Positions 14,507 through 23,217 of a stretch of DNA of 55,553 nt are shown here, one piece after another. Every line of letters begins with the position of its first letter. Position 1 is the stretch's first letter. The position numbers were made by a program, and so were the translations under genes. This DNA comes from JAKQLP01 sp964562165. GTDB lineage: Bacteria; Patescibacteriota; Dojkabacteria; B142; OLB20. Location of the stretch: positions 1 to 55,553 of the forward strand of contig CAZLRZ010000003.1 in the NCBI GenBank assembly GCA_964562165.1, given 5' to 3'. A model generated the notes under the pieces. The model was not told the DNA's origin. It made no database searches and saw only the letters and a list, made by a program, of their open reading frames with translations.

Positions 14507-15967
14507 TTATTGAATGTACTTTTTAAAGCGATTTATTACTTCATCTTTTCCAAGAATCTTCATTACATCAAAAAGAGGTGGCGAAAAAGGCGTTTCTAGT
14601 AAAGCTAACCTCAAACACATAAAGAAAGCACCGGCCTTTTGATTGTTTTTTTCTGAATAATCTCGAATAAACGCTTCCCACTTTTCATGATCCATTTTCG
14701 TTAGATCTTCTTTATCTAAAAATTCAACAATTGCTTTTAATAAGTTTTGCACATCTTCACTTGAAAGCTTTTTGGTCTGTTTACTATCTGTTAAGCCGAA
14801 CTTTCCGGAATGGAAATAGAATGGCCTTAACGCAAGCAAAAGATCTGACCAAATATGAATTCTTTCTTGTTCAAGTAATAGGGCTCCCTGCAAAAAAGCA
14901 GGCCCTTTTTCTAATATAGCTGCCTTTAAATCAGATTCCTCCGCATAAGTTTTTAACCAATATAAAAATTTATTGGTAAGATTATCTGGGCTTAGTGCCT
15001 GAATATATTTATGATTAAACCATAATAACTTTTCTCTGTTAAAAACAGGACTATGTTTATTAATATCTGAAATTGAAAATTTATCGACAAATTCTTGTAG
15101 CGAAAATATTTCAGTTTCTTTTTCACCATGCTCAAATTTTTCGGGAGAAGCCCAGCCTAAAAGCATCAGAAAGTTTAACATAGCCTCGGGTAAATATCCT
15201 TCTACAATAAAACCTCTTGCAGAAACCGAACCTTTTCTTTTTGATAACTTCCCGCCATCAGGGTCAAGAATCAAAGGTAAATGTGAAATAACTGGCATCT
15301 GTAAACCCAAGGCCTTATATAAAAGCACGTGTCTTGGGACACTTGAAAGCCACTCCACTCCTCTAAAAACATGAGTAACATTCATTAAGGTGTCATCAAC
15401 AACAACAGCAAGATGATAGGTTGGAAACCCATCGGATTTTAATAAAACAGTATCATCAACATCGTTTGTATTAAAGGACACTGTCCCTTGGACGCCATCA
15501 TCGAATACAACAACATGATTTTCGGGTAGTTTTTGTCTTATCACATACTTTTCACCATTTGCAATTTTCTTTTTAGCTTCTTCTAATGGTAAATCTCTGA
15601 ATGGAGATCGAAAAACAAAGTTCTTTTTTTCTTCGTTTGCCTTTTTACGTAGTTCGGCAATTTCTTCAACTGTTGTAAAACAATAATACGCATCGCCACT
15701 GGCAATTAACTTTTCAGCATATTCCTTATATAGTGGAAGTCTTTCGGATTGTTTATATTTTTCATCATAGGGTAAGCCGTATTCTAAAAGCATATCCTCG
15801 ATATCTTTTTCAGCACCTTCGACAAATCTTTTTTGATCAGTATCTTCTATTCTCAATAAAAACTTACCATTTTCATGTTTGGCTAAAGCATAAGCGAACA
15901 ATGCTGTTCGGATTCCTCCTATATGCATTAAACCTGTTGGACTTGGGGCAAACCTAGTAACGACCAT
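14507..15967 (-). CDS. gltX: glutamyl-tRNA synthetase
   Basis: This class I aminoacyl-tRNA synthetase (486 residues from the chosen start) charges tRNA-Glu, and possibly tRNA-Gln if an amidotransferase is present. It has the HIGH motif as HIGG in RFAPSPTGLMHIGGIRTA, the KMSKS motif as KLSKRKGSV, and RIEDTDQKR near the active site. A nondiscriminating role cannot be judged here. A longer frame begins at a GTG (15994) that lies in a hairpin; the ATG at 15967 places MVVTRFAPSPTG at the usual N-terminus and is preferred. The stop codon abuts the start of the transglutaminase-fold gene. Confidence 0.97.
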   Translation of the reverse strand: MVVTRFAPSPTGLMHIGGIRTALFAYALAKHENGKFLLRIEDTDQKRFVEGAEKDIEDMLLEYGLPYDEKYKQSERLPLYKEYAEKLIASGDAYYCFTTVEEIAELRKKANEEKKNFVFRSPFRDLPLEEAKKKIANGEKYVIRQKLPENHVVVFDDGVQGTVSFNTNDVDDTVLLKSDGFPTYHLAVVVDDTLMNVTHVFRGVEWLSSVPRHVLLYKALGLQMPVISHLPLILDPDGGKLSKRKGSVSARGFIVEGYLPEAMLNFLMLLGWASPEKFEHGEKETEIFSLQEFVDKFSISDINKHSPVFNREKLLWFNHKYIQALSPDNLTNKFLYWLKTYAEESDLKAAILEKGPAFLQGALLLEQERIHIWSDLLLALRPFYFHSGKFGLTDSKQTKKLSSEDVQNLLKAIVEFLDKEDLTKMDHEKWEAFIRDYSEKNNQKAGAFFMCLRLALLETPFSPPLFDVMKILGKDEVINRFKKYIQ

Positions 15968-15983
15968 GTTTGTAAATACATAA

Positions 15984-16008
15984 ACTAATGTCACATTTTA
16001 ACATTAGT
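15984..16008 (-). promoter_or_regulatory. inverted repeat in front of gltX
   Basis: A perfect 8-bp inverted repeat (15984-15991 with 16001-16008, 9-nt loop) sits between the femAB-like gene and gltX. It is not followed by a T-run, so it is not a clear terminator. It may be an operator or an RNA hairpin in the gltX leader. Confidence 0.4.
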
Positions 16009-16031
16009 CACAACATTTAAAAATATGGAAC

Positions 16032-17060
16032 TTAATATCCTCGAAGTTTTTTTTCTAACTTTTCATAATAATACGTTACCCAATATTTTTGGCTAATTGG
16101 ATAGTCTAACGCATGGACCATTTCCACTTGTTCACCACCGAATCCTTTTTTGAAAAGGGTAAGGCCGGCCCATGGATGTTTTGGATTATTATCTCTTGCG
16201 ATTCCGAAGAAGTTATACTTGTCACAGCCTCGTTTTATCCCTTCTTTCATGGATTCCCAATGCAACAAGTACATTGCGGGCACATTTCTAAATTCAGTAA
16301 GACTGCCCGAATGATGATAAAAAACTTGGTTTTTATAATATATAAAAAGTGAAGCGGCAATGAACTTGCCTTTATATTCAGCTAGGAAAAGTGAAATTTC
16401 ATTATCTTTTAAATATTCGGAGAATTCTTCTTTAATATATTTAAAGGAATAAGCTTTCCACTTTTGCCTTTTTACAGTGTCTTGATATATCTCCCAGAAG
16501 GAATCCAAATACTTTACATCTCCGGTTTGAACTATTTTTAAATCAGGATTTTTTTGAGCTTTTTTAATTAGATATCGAGTTGAATCACGCATGCCTTTTA
16601 ATATTTCTTCTTCAGTCTGGTTTAGATTTAAAACCCAAGTAACTTCAGCATCCACATCGTGCATCTGACAATCTTTAAAACCAAGATTTCTTAACTTATT
16701 AATGTTTTCGTTGTCACTTTTGAAAATATTCGGACTAATTCTAACAAAGTCACACTTTTTAGCCTTAGCAAAGGTAATTAATTGATTATAAATTTCTTGT
16801 AAATTTATAGATAATTGGGAATTTATCACCGGACCTCCGCGGGAATGTAAAAATCTTCCTCTTTTTGCTTCAACTAAAACAGTTAAAGCCACACCTATTA
16901 AGTTTTCGTTCTCGAAAAACCCAATAGTGAAGACTTCTTTGCCTCTAGATTTTTCTAACTCACCCCAAGTCCAACCCTGAAAAAAAATCGGCCTAGGGTT
17001 TGATGAATCTAAAAAGGATTCCCAAATACTTTTTTCATTTATAATTTTAATTTCAACCAT
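16032..17060 (-). CDS. FemAB/FemX-family peptidyltransferase
   Basis: A 342-residue FemAB-family protein made of two GNAT-like halves. Typical elements are the N-terminal FFQGWTWGELEKSRG, the helix DSTRYLIKKAQKNPDLKI, and the second GNAT half with FIAASLFIYYKNQVFYHHSGS and GCDKYNFFGIA. Members add amino acids from aminoacyl-tRNA to the peptidoglycan stem or interpeptide bridge at the inner face of the membrane. It overlaps the MurF-like gene by 8 bp in the same operon, which supports a wall role. The amino acid added cannot be predicted. Confidence 0.9.
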   Translation of the reverse strand: MVEIKIINEKSIWESFLDSSNPRPIFFQGWTWGELEKSRGKEVFTIGFFENENLIGVALTVLVEAKRGRFLHSRGGPVINSQLSINLQEIYNQLITFAKAKKCDFVRISPNIFKSDNENINKLRNLGFKDCQMHDVDAEVTWVLNLNQTEEEILKGMRDSTRYLIKKAQKNPDLKIVQTGDVKYLDSFWEIYQDTVKRQKWKAYSFKYIKEEFSEYLKDNEISLFLAEYKGKFIAASLFIYYKNQVFYHHSGSLTEFRNVPAMYLLHWESMKEGIKRGCDKYNFFGIARDNNPKHPWAGLTLFKKGFGGEQVEMVHALDYPISQKYWVTYYYEKLEKKLRGY

Positions 17061-18831
17061 TATGTTTTTTTAAATAAATTTTATCTAAAACAGCTTTAGG
17101 AAAAGGACCTTCAAGTAAAAGCATATCTTCTTTTTTAATCATCGTTTTATAGTAGATGGCAAAATCAAAAACATTATCGATATATTTAATTAGTTTGTCC
17201 TTTTGAAGCTTTTGATCCAGAAGCGCAAAATACAAATCTTTATCGTTGGTGAAAATGCCATCGGAATCCTCAAGCAAATGCTTACTTAAAGTATGATATG
17301 TTTTTTCTCTTTCTTGTCCCAATTCAATAATACCCTGTGTGAAAACATATTTTTTCCCTCCGACTTTATATTCTTTTAAATGATTTAAAGCAGCAATAAA
17401 CCCTGTAAAATTGGCATTATAACCATCATCTAAAATCTTTACCCCATTTTGTCCATCCAGAAGGTTTAAATATGGGACTTGAAATTCAGTATCATTAACG
17501 ATTTTAACAATCTCTTCAATATCTAAGCCAAGTTCTAGCGCAGTTAAAACCGCGGCTAATAAATTTGACACATTATATTCCACCTTTAAATTTGTTTTAA
17601 CCAAAAATTCTTTAGATTCGTATTTGAGTTTAAATTGAAGACCCTTTTTGGTGGATTCTAATCCTGATGCGGATACCGTTGACGTATTGGGGTTTTTGTT
17701 TGAAGCCGAAGCATAATAAAATTGTTTTCTGGCTTTTGTCTTTTTCCCTAGATCCAAACAGTGTTTGTTGTCGCCATTATAAATAGCCAAACCGCCAGGC
17801 GTTAAACATTCCACTACTTCAAAGGAGGAATCTAAAATAGCCTGCATAGACCCATACAAACTTAAATGCTGTTGATCTATTCCGGTGACTATTCCAATAT
17901 TTGGTTTTGCAACTTTGCAACAGTCGTTAATTTCGCCAACTTTATAGGCACCCATTTCTGCAACAAAAACTTCCGTGCTCTTTTTCAACTTTTTCAAAAT
18001 TGTTGAGGCAATACCCACATCAGTATTATTGTTCTTTTCCGTTTTGATGCAATCGAACCTTTGTGAAAGGATTTGGAATATGATTTCTTTTGTAGTGCTT
18101 TTTCCATAACTACCGGTCACTGCAACAACTCTAACTTGAGGGTTATCACTTAATTTGTTGATTGCTTTTGAAATTATCGATTTCCTTCTAAAATAGGCGA
18201 TTGGCCTAGTAATAAAGACCAATAATCCCAAGAAGAAAGGAGAAAAAAGATCAGCTCCAATTCCGATAATAGTTGAAAAGAACAAAATTAAATATTCCGG
18301 CCTATATATATTTAAATCATCTTTCACAATTGGCGTTAATTCTTCTACAACTTTTGAAACGCTGACAACGTTATCGGTGTAAATGGACTCATTATTAAGT
18401 TTTGCCCCGGGGATTGATGAAACTAACCAAAGATAAGGCAAAGCAAAGATTCCGATCATTAAGAAAATTATTATTAAGTTCCTCAAACTCTTAAGATTTG
18501 GTCTAAAGAACTTTTTCGTCATCAATTTTGGTAAAAAAACGAAAGTTTCATACCAATAGATGAAAAACGCTACGACTATTAAAAACAACTGCCCACCAAT
18601 TTCCCCGATCAAAAAGAATACAAAAATTAAAGTGAACAGAGCAATTGAAAAATATGTGGTTAAAGGATTTCTTACTCCTTTAGTTTTTTCAAATGAAAGT
18701 TGAGAAAGCAATCTGTCAAAACGATATTCTTTAACTTGCCATAAATACAAATCCCAAATTAAATTTCTACCCCAGACAAAAAGGTATGGCAAAGAAATAA
18801 AAATCAATAAAAAAACGAATGCATTGTACAT
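17053..18831 (-). CDS. MurF-like Mur ligase with N-terminal membrane domain
   Basis: A 592-residue protein. Residues 1 to about 225 contain five or six hydrophobic segments, and the rest is a Mur ligase: P-loop GSYGKSTTK (about 237-245), KNNNTDVGIASTIL, AEMGAYKVGEI, TGIDQQHLSLYGS and, later, LDDGYNANFTGFIAAL. These match UDP-MurNAc-tripeptide:D-Ala-D-Ala ligase. Ordinary MurF is soluble and about 450 residues, so the membrane domain is an addition. It would place the last cytoplasmic step of precursor synthesis at the membrane, near MraY and FemAB. It overlaps the FemAB gene by 8 bp and follows the hydrolase gene after 1 bp. An alternative is a related MurT or cyanophycin-synthetase-like ligase. 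Confidence 0.8.
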   Translation of the reverse strand: MYNAFVFLLIFISLPYLFVWGRNLIWDLYLWQVKEYRFDRLLSQLSFEKTKGVRNPLTTYFSIALFTLIFVFFLIGEIGGQLFLIVVAFFIYWYETFVFLPKLMTKKFFRPNLKSLRNLIIIFLMIGIFALPYLWLVSSIPGAKLNNESIYTDNVVSVSKVVEELTPIVKDDLNIYRPEYLILFFSTIIGIGADLFSPFFLGLLVFITRPIAYFRRKSIISKAINKLSDNPQVRVVAVTGSYGKSTTKEIIFQILSQRFDCIKTEKNNNTDVGIASTILKKLKKSTEVFVAEMGAYKVGEINDCCKVAKPNIGIVTGIDQQHLSLYGSMQAILDSSFEVVECLTPGGLAIYNGDNKHCLDLGKKTKARKQFYYASASNKNPNTSTVSASGLESTKKGLQFKLKYESKEFLVKTNLKVEYNVSNLLAAVLTALELGLDIEEIVKIVNDTEFQVPYLNLLDGQNGVKILDDGYNANFTGFIAALNHLKEYKVGGKKYVFTQGIIELGQEREKTYHTLSKHLLEDSDGIFTNDKDLYFALLDQKLQKDKLIKYIDNVFDFAIYYKTMIKKEDMLLLEGPFPKAVLDKIYLKKHNG

Positions 18832-18832
18832 T

Positions 18833-19576
18833 TTATTTTTTTATAAAATCTGAAATAGCAACACTAACGGGCTCTGGGTTAACAAGAGGCAGTCCATGTC
18901 CGAATCCTTTAAAAACTTTAATAATCGAACCCTTTATGGTTTTTTGCAATTTTTCACCCATCCAAAGAGGTGTCATTTTGTCATTATCACCCCAAAGGAT
19001 TAAAGTTGGCACATTAATTTTTGTGATTTCTTCATCTAACGATTCTTCTAGGATGTTCTTTAGTGTTTCTTTTAGTCTGGCTGATTTATAGTAATCCATT
19101 TCTCTAACTATGTATCTATAATAGCTATACCTAAGCTTATCTTCTACTTTGTTAATTAAGGGAAGCGCCGAAATACGTTTTGCTCCTTTTGTGATCTTTT
19201 TAAATAAAGCCTTTTTTAATGAGTTGTTTGGTTTTATTCCGGAAGCTGATATTAAAACCATTTTTTGAAATACTCCCGGATACATCAAGGCAGTTTTAAG
19301 CAGGACTTTTCCGCCAAAGGAATGCCCAACAAAAACCGGATTAACCAGTTTTAATTCTACGATTGTTTCAATTAATAAATTCGAATAATCCTTTAGAAAC
19401 AATGCAGAAGTAGGTATAGGAGTGTCACCGGATCCGGGCCAATCGATACTTATTACCCTAAACCCCTTACCCACTAAGCTAATAGAAAGGGGGTCAATAC
19501 TTTTTGAGCTACCTCCCCATCCATGAAGCAATACCAAGTCTCTACCTTTGCCTTTGATTGAATAGCTTAATTTCAT
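18833..19576 (-). CDS. alpha/beta-fold hydrolase
   Basis: A 247-residue hydrolase with the canonical order: oxyanion-loop motif LLHGWGGSS, nucleophile Ser in GHSFGG, acid Asp in LWGDNDKMTP and His in FGHGLP. The substrate is unknown; family members cleave esters, amides and other bonds. A longer frame begins with TTG at 19642 and would overlap the divergent GH3 gene. The ATG at 19576, starting MKLSYSIKGKG, fits family N-termini better. First gene of the hydrolase-MurF-FemAB set, so a wall or lipid link is possible but unproven. Confidence 0.88.
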   Translation of the reverse strand: MKLSYSIKGKGRDLVLLHGWGGSSKSIDPLSISLVGKGFRVISIDWPGSGDTPIPTSALFLKDYSNLLIETIVELKLVNPVFVGHSFGGKVLLKTALMYPGVFQKMVLISASGIKPNNSLKKALFKKITKGAKRISALPLINKVEDKLRYSYYRYIVREMDYYKSARLKETLKNILEESLDEEITKINVPTLILWGDNDKMTPLWMGEKLQKTIKGSIIKVFKGFGHGLPLVNPEPVSVAISDFIKK

Positions 19577-19626
19577 TTTCAAATTTTTAATTTTATGTAA
19601 TGATATCTTAATAAATATTGCAGAAT

Positions 19627-21162
19627 ATGCAAAAAAGAACAAGTCACACTTTTTTTAAACGTATCTTCTCTACACTTTTAGTAGCAATTGGCATTGTTTT
19701 TGTAATAAATCTTATATTAACAATCCCTCAAACTATTGAAAAATCTAATTTAGAAAATAGAATCAACCAAAACGTAAAGTCATTAAAAGAAGTCGGCTAT
19801 GAGATTAATCTCGAAATAATAACATCCTATAAATTTAATAAAAAAACAGCCGACCAAGAACTCTCAATTTTAAAAAGTGTAGATGACTCTATCAATACAA
19901 TTATTCAAAACGAAACCGAAAGCCTGAAATCACAAAACATACTACTAGCTAAAGATTACGAAGATCTCAAACTACAAGTAGCAGACTTAGAAATTTCAAA
20001 TGAATTTAATTTAAAGCTGATTGAAGATCCCCAAGATTTGCTCAATAATTTTTCTAATAATAAAGCCTATATTGAAGTAGTCCAAAATATTAAAAAATCA
20101 ATTAATGATTTTAAAGAAGAAAAGCAATCCAAGGGGCAGTTTGTTAACCCTTTATGGGGCTTAACAAAAAGGGAAATCACAAACTTAGTTTCAGAAACAT
20201 CTCTTGAAGATAAAATTTCACAACTTTTTATGTGGAATATTAACGGTTCGATTTTAACTAGTGGGGAAAAAACACAATTTGAAAAGACACCGCCCGGGGG
20301 GATTATCCTAATGGGATACAATATATCGAACCAATCTCAATTAGCGACTTTAACAAAAGCTATTCAAAAAACCAATACAAAAATTCCTGTTTTTATTTCA
20401 ACAGATCAAGAAGGTGGGGTAGTCAAAAGAGTCAGCTGGGATTCTACCGCAGGACAAAAACAATGGGCAAGCATGACAAATGATCAAATGTGTTCACTAG
20501 GGAAAACGCGATCAAATCTACTTTTAAGCTCAGGGATTAATGTTAACTTTTCACCTGTAGTTGATTTATCATACTCTGGCAGTGGCTTTATAAATAATCG
20601 GACAATTAGTGAGGATAAAGCGGTAGTGTCCGAAAAAGCTAATCAATACATTTCTTGTTCGCAAGAATCAGGCATCATCACAACTCTCAAGCACTTTCCC
20701 GGACACGGTTCCACCGCAGAAGATTCTCATTATTACCTACCTATTATTAATAAATCCAAAGAAGATTGGCTTTCAAGTGATGCTATTCCATTTATAAACA
20801 ATCTGAATTCTAAATTCTTAATGGTTGGGCATTTAAAGTTGTCAAAAATCGATAATGATAATCCCGCAACAACCTCAAAAATAATTCTGACAGATATTTT
20901 GAGGGACGAATTAAAATATGAAGGCATTGTAATTACTGATGATATGAACCAATTACATAGAAGTACTGGCATTTCACTTAAGGATGCAACAATCAAATCG
21001 CTTAATGCAGGAGTTGATATAATTCTCTACGTTGGACTACCAACCTCCCCCGAAAAATTAATTGAAATAGTTAAAACAGCAATTGAAAATGGTGAAATTT
21101 CAAAAGAACTAATCGACGAAAAAGTCTATAGGATACTAGTTACAAAACAAGGGATAAAATAG
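19627..21162 (+). CDS. glycoside hydrolase family 3 beta-N-acetylhexosaminidase (NagZ-like), membrane-anchored
   Basis: A protein of about 511 residues with an N-terminal membrane helix (about residues 12-32), a coiled-coil-rich segment (about 35-165) and a GH3 domain. The diagnostic motif KHFPGHGSTAEDSHYYLP (about residue 355 onward) carries the catalytic His-Asp pair of NagZ-type enzymes. The nucleophile Asp sits in VITDDMNQLH. It should remove GlcNAc from peptidoglycan fragments, but here on the outside of the membrane. ATG at 19627 is preferred over the in-frame TTG at 19618. The gene is divergent from the hydrolase and abuts the convergent gene at 21163. Confidence 0.9.
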   Translation: MQKRTSHTFFKRIFSTLLVAIGIVFVINLILTIPQTIEKSNLENRINQNVKSLKEVGYEINLEIITSYKFNKKTADQELSILKSVDDSINTIIQNETESLKSQNILLAKDYEDLKLQVADLEISNEFNLKLIEDPQDLLNNFSNNKAYIEVVQNIKKSINDFKEEKQSKGQFVNPLWGLTKREITNLVSETSLEDKISQLFMWNINGSILTSGEKTQFEKTPPGGIILMGYNISNQSQLATLTKAIQKTNTKIPVFISTDQEGGVVKRVSWDSTAGQKQWASMTNDQMCSLGKTRSNLLLSSGINVNFSPVVDLSYSGSGFINNRTISEDKAVVSEKANQYISCSQESGIITTLKHFPGHGSTAEDSHYYLPIINKSKEDWLSSDAIPFINNLNSKFLMVGHLKLSKIDNDNPATTSKIILTDILRDELKYEGIVITDDMNQLHRSTGISLKDATIKSLNAGVDIILYVGLPTSPEKLIEIVKTAIENGEISKELIDEKVYRILVTKQGIK

Positions 21163-21513
21163 TTAGTAGGAGATATACTTCTTTTCCTTTTTCCTAAAGT
21201 CCGAAAAGAAAACGATTATTAAAATAATTGCTAAGGTCAACATTATCACCCCAAAGAGAAAGCTAATAGTACTGGGATCTCTTAATTGTGTGTCAAATTG
21301 GAATCCGAGGATAGGAATGTCTACAAATCTACCCGTGTTGTCGGTGGTCACTCCCAAAACATTACCATTAGTTATATTCGAAAACTTTTCGGGATTATCT
21401 AAAACTAGTCCAAGTTGAATAGGAAGAACAAATAAAACCAAAAAACAAACTACAATTAAGAGCCAATCCTTAGGATCAGTTGAGATTTCTATGCTTTTAA
21501 TTTTGTTCTTCAT
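21163..21513 (-). CDS. small two-helix membrane protein with NVLG motif
   Basis: A 116-residue unrecognised protein with two membrane helices (about residues 17-38 and 83-105) and an outside loop containing NVLGVTTDNTGRF. It lies 5 bp after mltG in the same direction, as the last gene of a ruvX-mltG operon. The NVLG motif before a membrane helix recurs at the C-terminus of the giant adhesin. No function can be named. Confidence 0.65.
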   Translation of the reverse strand: MKNKIKSIEISTDPKDWLLIVVCFLVLFVLPIQLGLVLDNPEKFSNITNGNVLGVTTDNTGRFVDIPILGFQFDTQLRDPSTISFLFGVIMLTLAIILIIVFFSDFRKKEKKYISY

Positions 21514-21518
21514 TTTAC

Positions 21519-22577
21519 CTATAAATATTTATTGATATTTCCTAAATGTTCACTATATGTTTTAGCATAATGTATCTTACCCGAGCTGTCATGTAAATAG
21601 TAGTAATATTCGTTATCCTCAGGGTTTAATGCAGCTTTTAAAGCATCAATACCTGCATTGCATATAGGGCCAGGTGGCAAACCAGGATACTTGTATGTAT
21701 TATATGGGCTGTCTGATGTTTTTAATAAGTATGCATTAGCCTTCCAGTCCTTAACGGGATACAAAAGGGAAGCATCAATTTGAAGAAGTTTTACTCCATT
21801 AATCCCCTGTTCCAACCTTTTAAAAATAACATCCGCGATCATTGGCTCTTCACTAATGGCAAGAGCTTCTCGTTCAATCAAGGAGGATATTGTTAAATAA
21901 TCATAAAAAGAATATGCAGAGGAGTTAAACTTACCGAATTCATTCGGACTTAGTTTTTCAAACAATGTTGATATCATCTTCTCAATAACTTGAAAAGTTG
22001 AAGATTCTTTGGCAAAAAAGTAAGTATCAGGATATAAAAAGCCCTCAAGATTCTTGCCTTCGGGTTTATATAGCCTTAAATATTCCGAAATTTTTGAGGA
22101 GAACTTATAATTATCCGGTTTTTCAACAATATTAATAAATTCATCCCTACTAAATTTTGATTCTGGTGAATTCTTAAAACCTTTTTCAAGATAGTCGGCG
22201 ACCTCGTCATACCTCAAACCCTCTACCACAGTTATTTTAATATCTTCTTTATTTTTTGCTTTTTGTAGAACTTCATAAATTTCTACTATAGATAAGTTCT
22301 TTGGGATTTCAAAAAATCCTGCTTGAAAGGCAGAGACCTTGTTAGGGTTTAATTTCCCGTAAAATGTAAAAGCATTAGCGTCTTTTATTAATTCGAGTTT
22401 TAATAAATTTTGCGAAATTATTTCAACTCCTTCTCCTGATTTGATTTCAAACACCACCTTTGATCCGGAATCGGAATTTTTAGATGAAATTGCATCGTTG
22501 TACCAAAAATATGCTGCAAACAATGCTACTGCTAGGATTGATATGATAACTACCAAGGTTATTATGACTTTTTTCAT
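21519..22577 (-). CDS. mltG: endolytic murein transglycosylase MltG
   Basis: A 352-residue YceG/MltG protein with a single N-terminal membrane helix and a LysM-like part followed by the catalytic YceG domain. Visible motifs are NLEGFLYPDTYFF, SLIEREA (catalytic Glu), LLQIDASLLY, NTYKYPGLPPGPICNAG and YYYLHDSSGKIHYAKTYSEH. It cuts nascent glycan strands and sets their length. Its start overlaps the ruvX stop by 4 bp (ATGA), a classic coupled pair. Confidence 0.95.
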   Translation of the reverse strand: MKKVIITLVVIISILAVALFAAYFWYNDAISSKNSDSGSKVVFEIKSGEGVEIISQNLLKLELIKDANAFTFYGKLNPNKVSAFQAGFFEIPKNLSIVEIYEVLQKAKNKEDIKITVVEGLRYDEVADYLEKGFKNSPESKFSRDEFINIVEKPDNYKFSSKISEYLRLYKPEGKNLEGFLYPDTYFFAKESSTFQVIEKMISTLFEKLSPNEFGKFNSSAYSFYDYLTISSLIEREALAISEEPMIADVIFKRLEQGINGVKLLQIDASLLYPVKDWKANAYLLKTSDSPYNTYKYPGLPPGPICNAGIDALKAALNPEDNEYYYYLHDSSGKIHYAKTYSEHLGNINKYL

Positions 22578-22969
22578 TTTTTCATAGAGTTATAAAAATC
22601 GAGATATTCTTGTAAAACCATTCTGGCAGCCCTAGAATCGGAGGTCTTTCGTCTTTTGCCTCTTAATCCTGATTCGGCATTTTGGCTGCTATAAGATTCA
22701 TCCCAAAAAATCACATCTTTTAATGCAAGATTTTTAATGTGATCAGCAAAGGCTTTAATCTTTTTTGTAATTTCATTTTCTCTTTGTAGTCCTGGTAAGC
22801 CCATAATAATTTGTTCTATGTTACGAGCCTCAATAACTTTTAAGATTTCTTCATCAATTGTTTTGGGGTTGTTTTTTAATGCAGGTATATCAATTGCGAA
22901 CATTCCGTTTTCATCGGAAACTGCTAATCCAATATTTTTTGTTCCAAAATCTATACCTAAGTGAATCAT
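22574..22969 (-). CDS. ruvX: Holliday junction resolvase-like RuvX (YqgF)
   Basis: A 131-residue YqgF protein with an RNase H-like fold: opening strand HLGIDFGTKNIGLAVSD (first catalytic Asp), QIIMGLP, and WDESYSSQNAE, then a basic loop (GKRRKTSDSRAA) and DSRAARMVLQEYLD. The family acts on Holliday junctions or in 16S rRNA maturation. A longer frame starts at 23020, but the ATG at 22969 gives the normal N-terminus and has a TATAAT box exactly 6 bp upstream. Coupled to mltG by a 4-bp overlap. Confidence 0.93.
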   Translation of the reverse strand: MIHLGIDFGTKNIGLAVSDENGMFAIDIPALKNNPKTIDEEILKVIEARNIEQIIMGLPGLQRENEITKKIKAFADHIKNLALKDVIFWDESYSSQNAESGLRGKRRKTSDSRAARMVLQEYLDFYNSMKK

Positions 22970-22975
22970 GTCAAA

Positions 22976-22981
22976 ATTATA
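22976..22981 (-). promoter_or_regulatory. -10 box of a probably leaderless ruvX-mltG transcript
   Basis: A perfect TATAAT on the minus strand is separated by 6 nt (22970-22975) from the ruvX ATG. Transcription would start at or beside the A of the start codon. The -35 candidate TTGTTC (23000-23005) has an 18-bp spacer. Confidence 0.6.
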
Positions 22982-23035
22982 CATTATCAAAAGAATAATG
23001 AACAAAGTTTTTTTATACATTTTTCTTTATAAGCC

Positions 23036-23044
23036 TGATATAAT
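23036..23044 (+). promoter_or_regulatory. extended -10 promoter of pnp
   Basis: The plus strand reads TGATATAAT (TG at 23036-23037, TATAAT at 23039-23044). No good -35 box is seen. It gives a leader of about 168 nt before the pnp ATG. Confidence 0.65.
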
Positions 23045-23049
23045 TAGGC

Positions 23050-23217
23050 AGGTGTTTTAAAAAAAGATATGCATTAGAAGGAATTTCAAGAGAATTCATT
23101 CTTTTTTCCTTGAAATAAAGAATGGAATAACTTTATGTGAAATGAGTCCTCTTGCCAATTTCTTCAAAGCGTCTTAATTTAAACCTCCTACAATTTAATA
23201 TTTTTTAAGGTTTAAAA
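23050..23217 (+). promoter_or_regulatory. structured 5' leader of pnp with sequestered ribosome site
   Basis: Three inverted repeats are visible. One is an 8-bp stem, 23083-23090 with 23109-23116. A second 8-bp stem, 23097-23104 with 23117-23124, uses the first stem's loop, so the two exclude one another. Just before the ATG, a 9-bp stem (23178-23186 with 23208-23216) covers the Shine-Dalgarno AAGG. This layout fits control of translation or RNA decay. In enterobacteria pnp is autoregulated at its leader, but the sequence and genes involved differ here. Confidence 0.55.

Noticed and set aside
15968..15994. GTG start of gltX nine codons upstream
   Set aside because: It lies inside an inverted repeat, and the ATG at 15967 gives the standard GltX N-terminus.
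19577..19642. TTG start of the alpha/beta hydrolase, 22 codons upstream
   Set aside because: It would overlap the divergent GH3 gene start; the ATG at 19576 fits family length.
23083..23124. H-type pseudoknot in the pnp leader
   Set aside because: The two 8-bp stems have the right order, but there is no nucleotide left to cross the first stem, so alternative hairpins are more likely.
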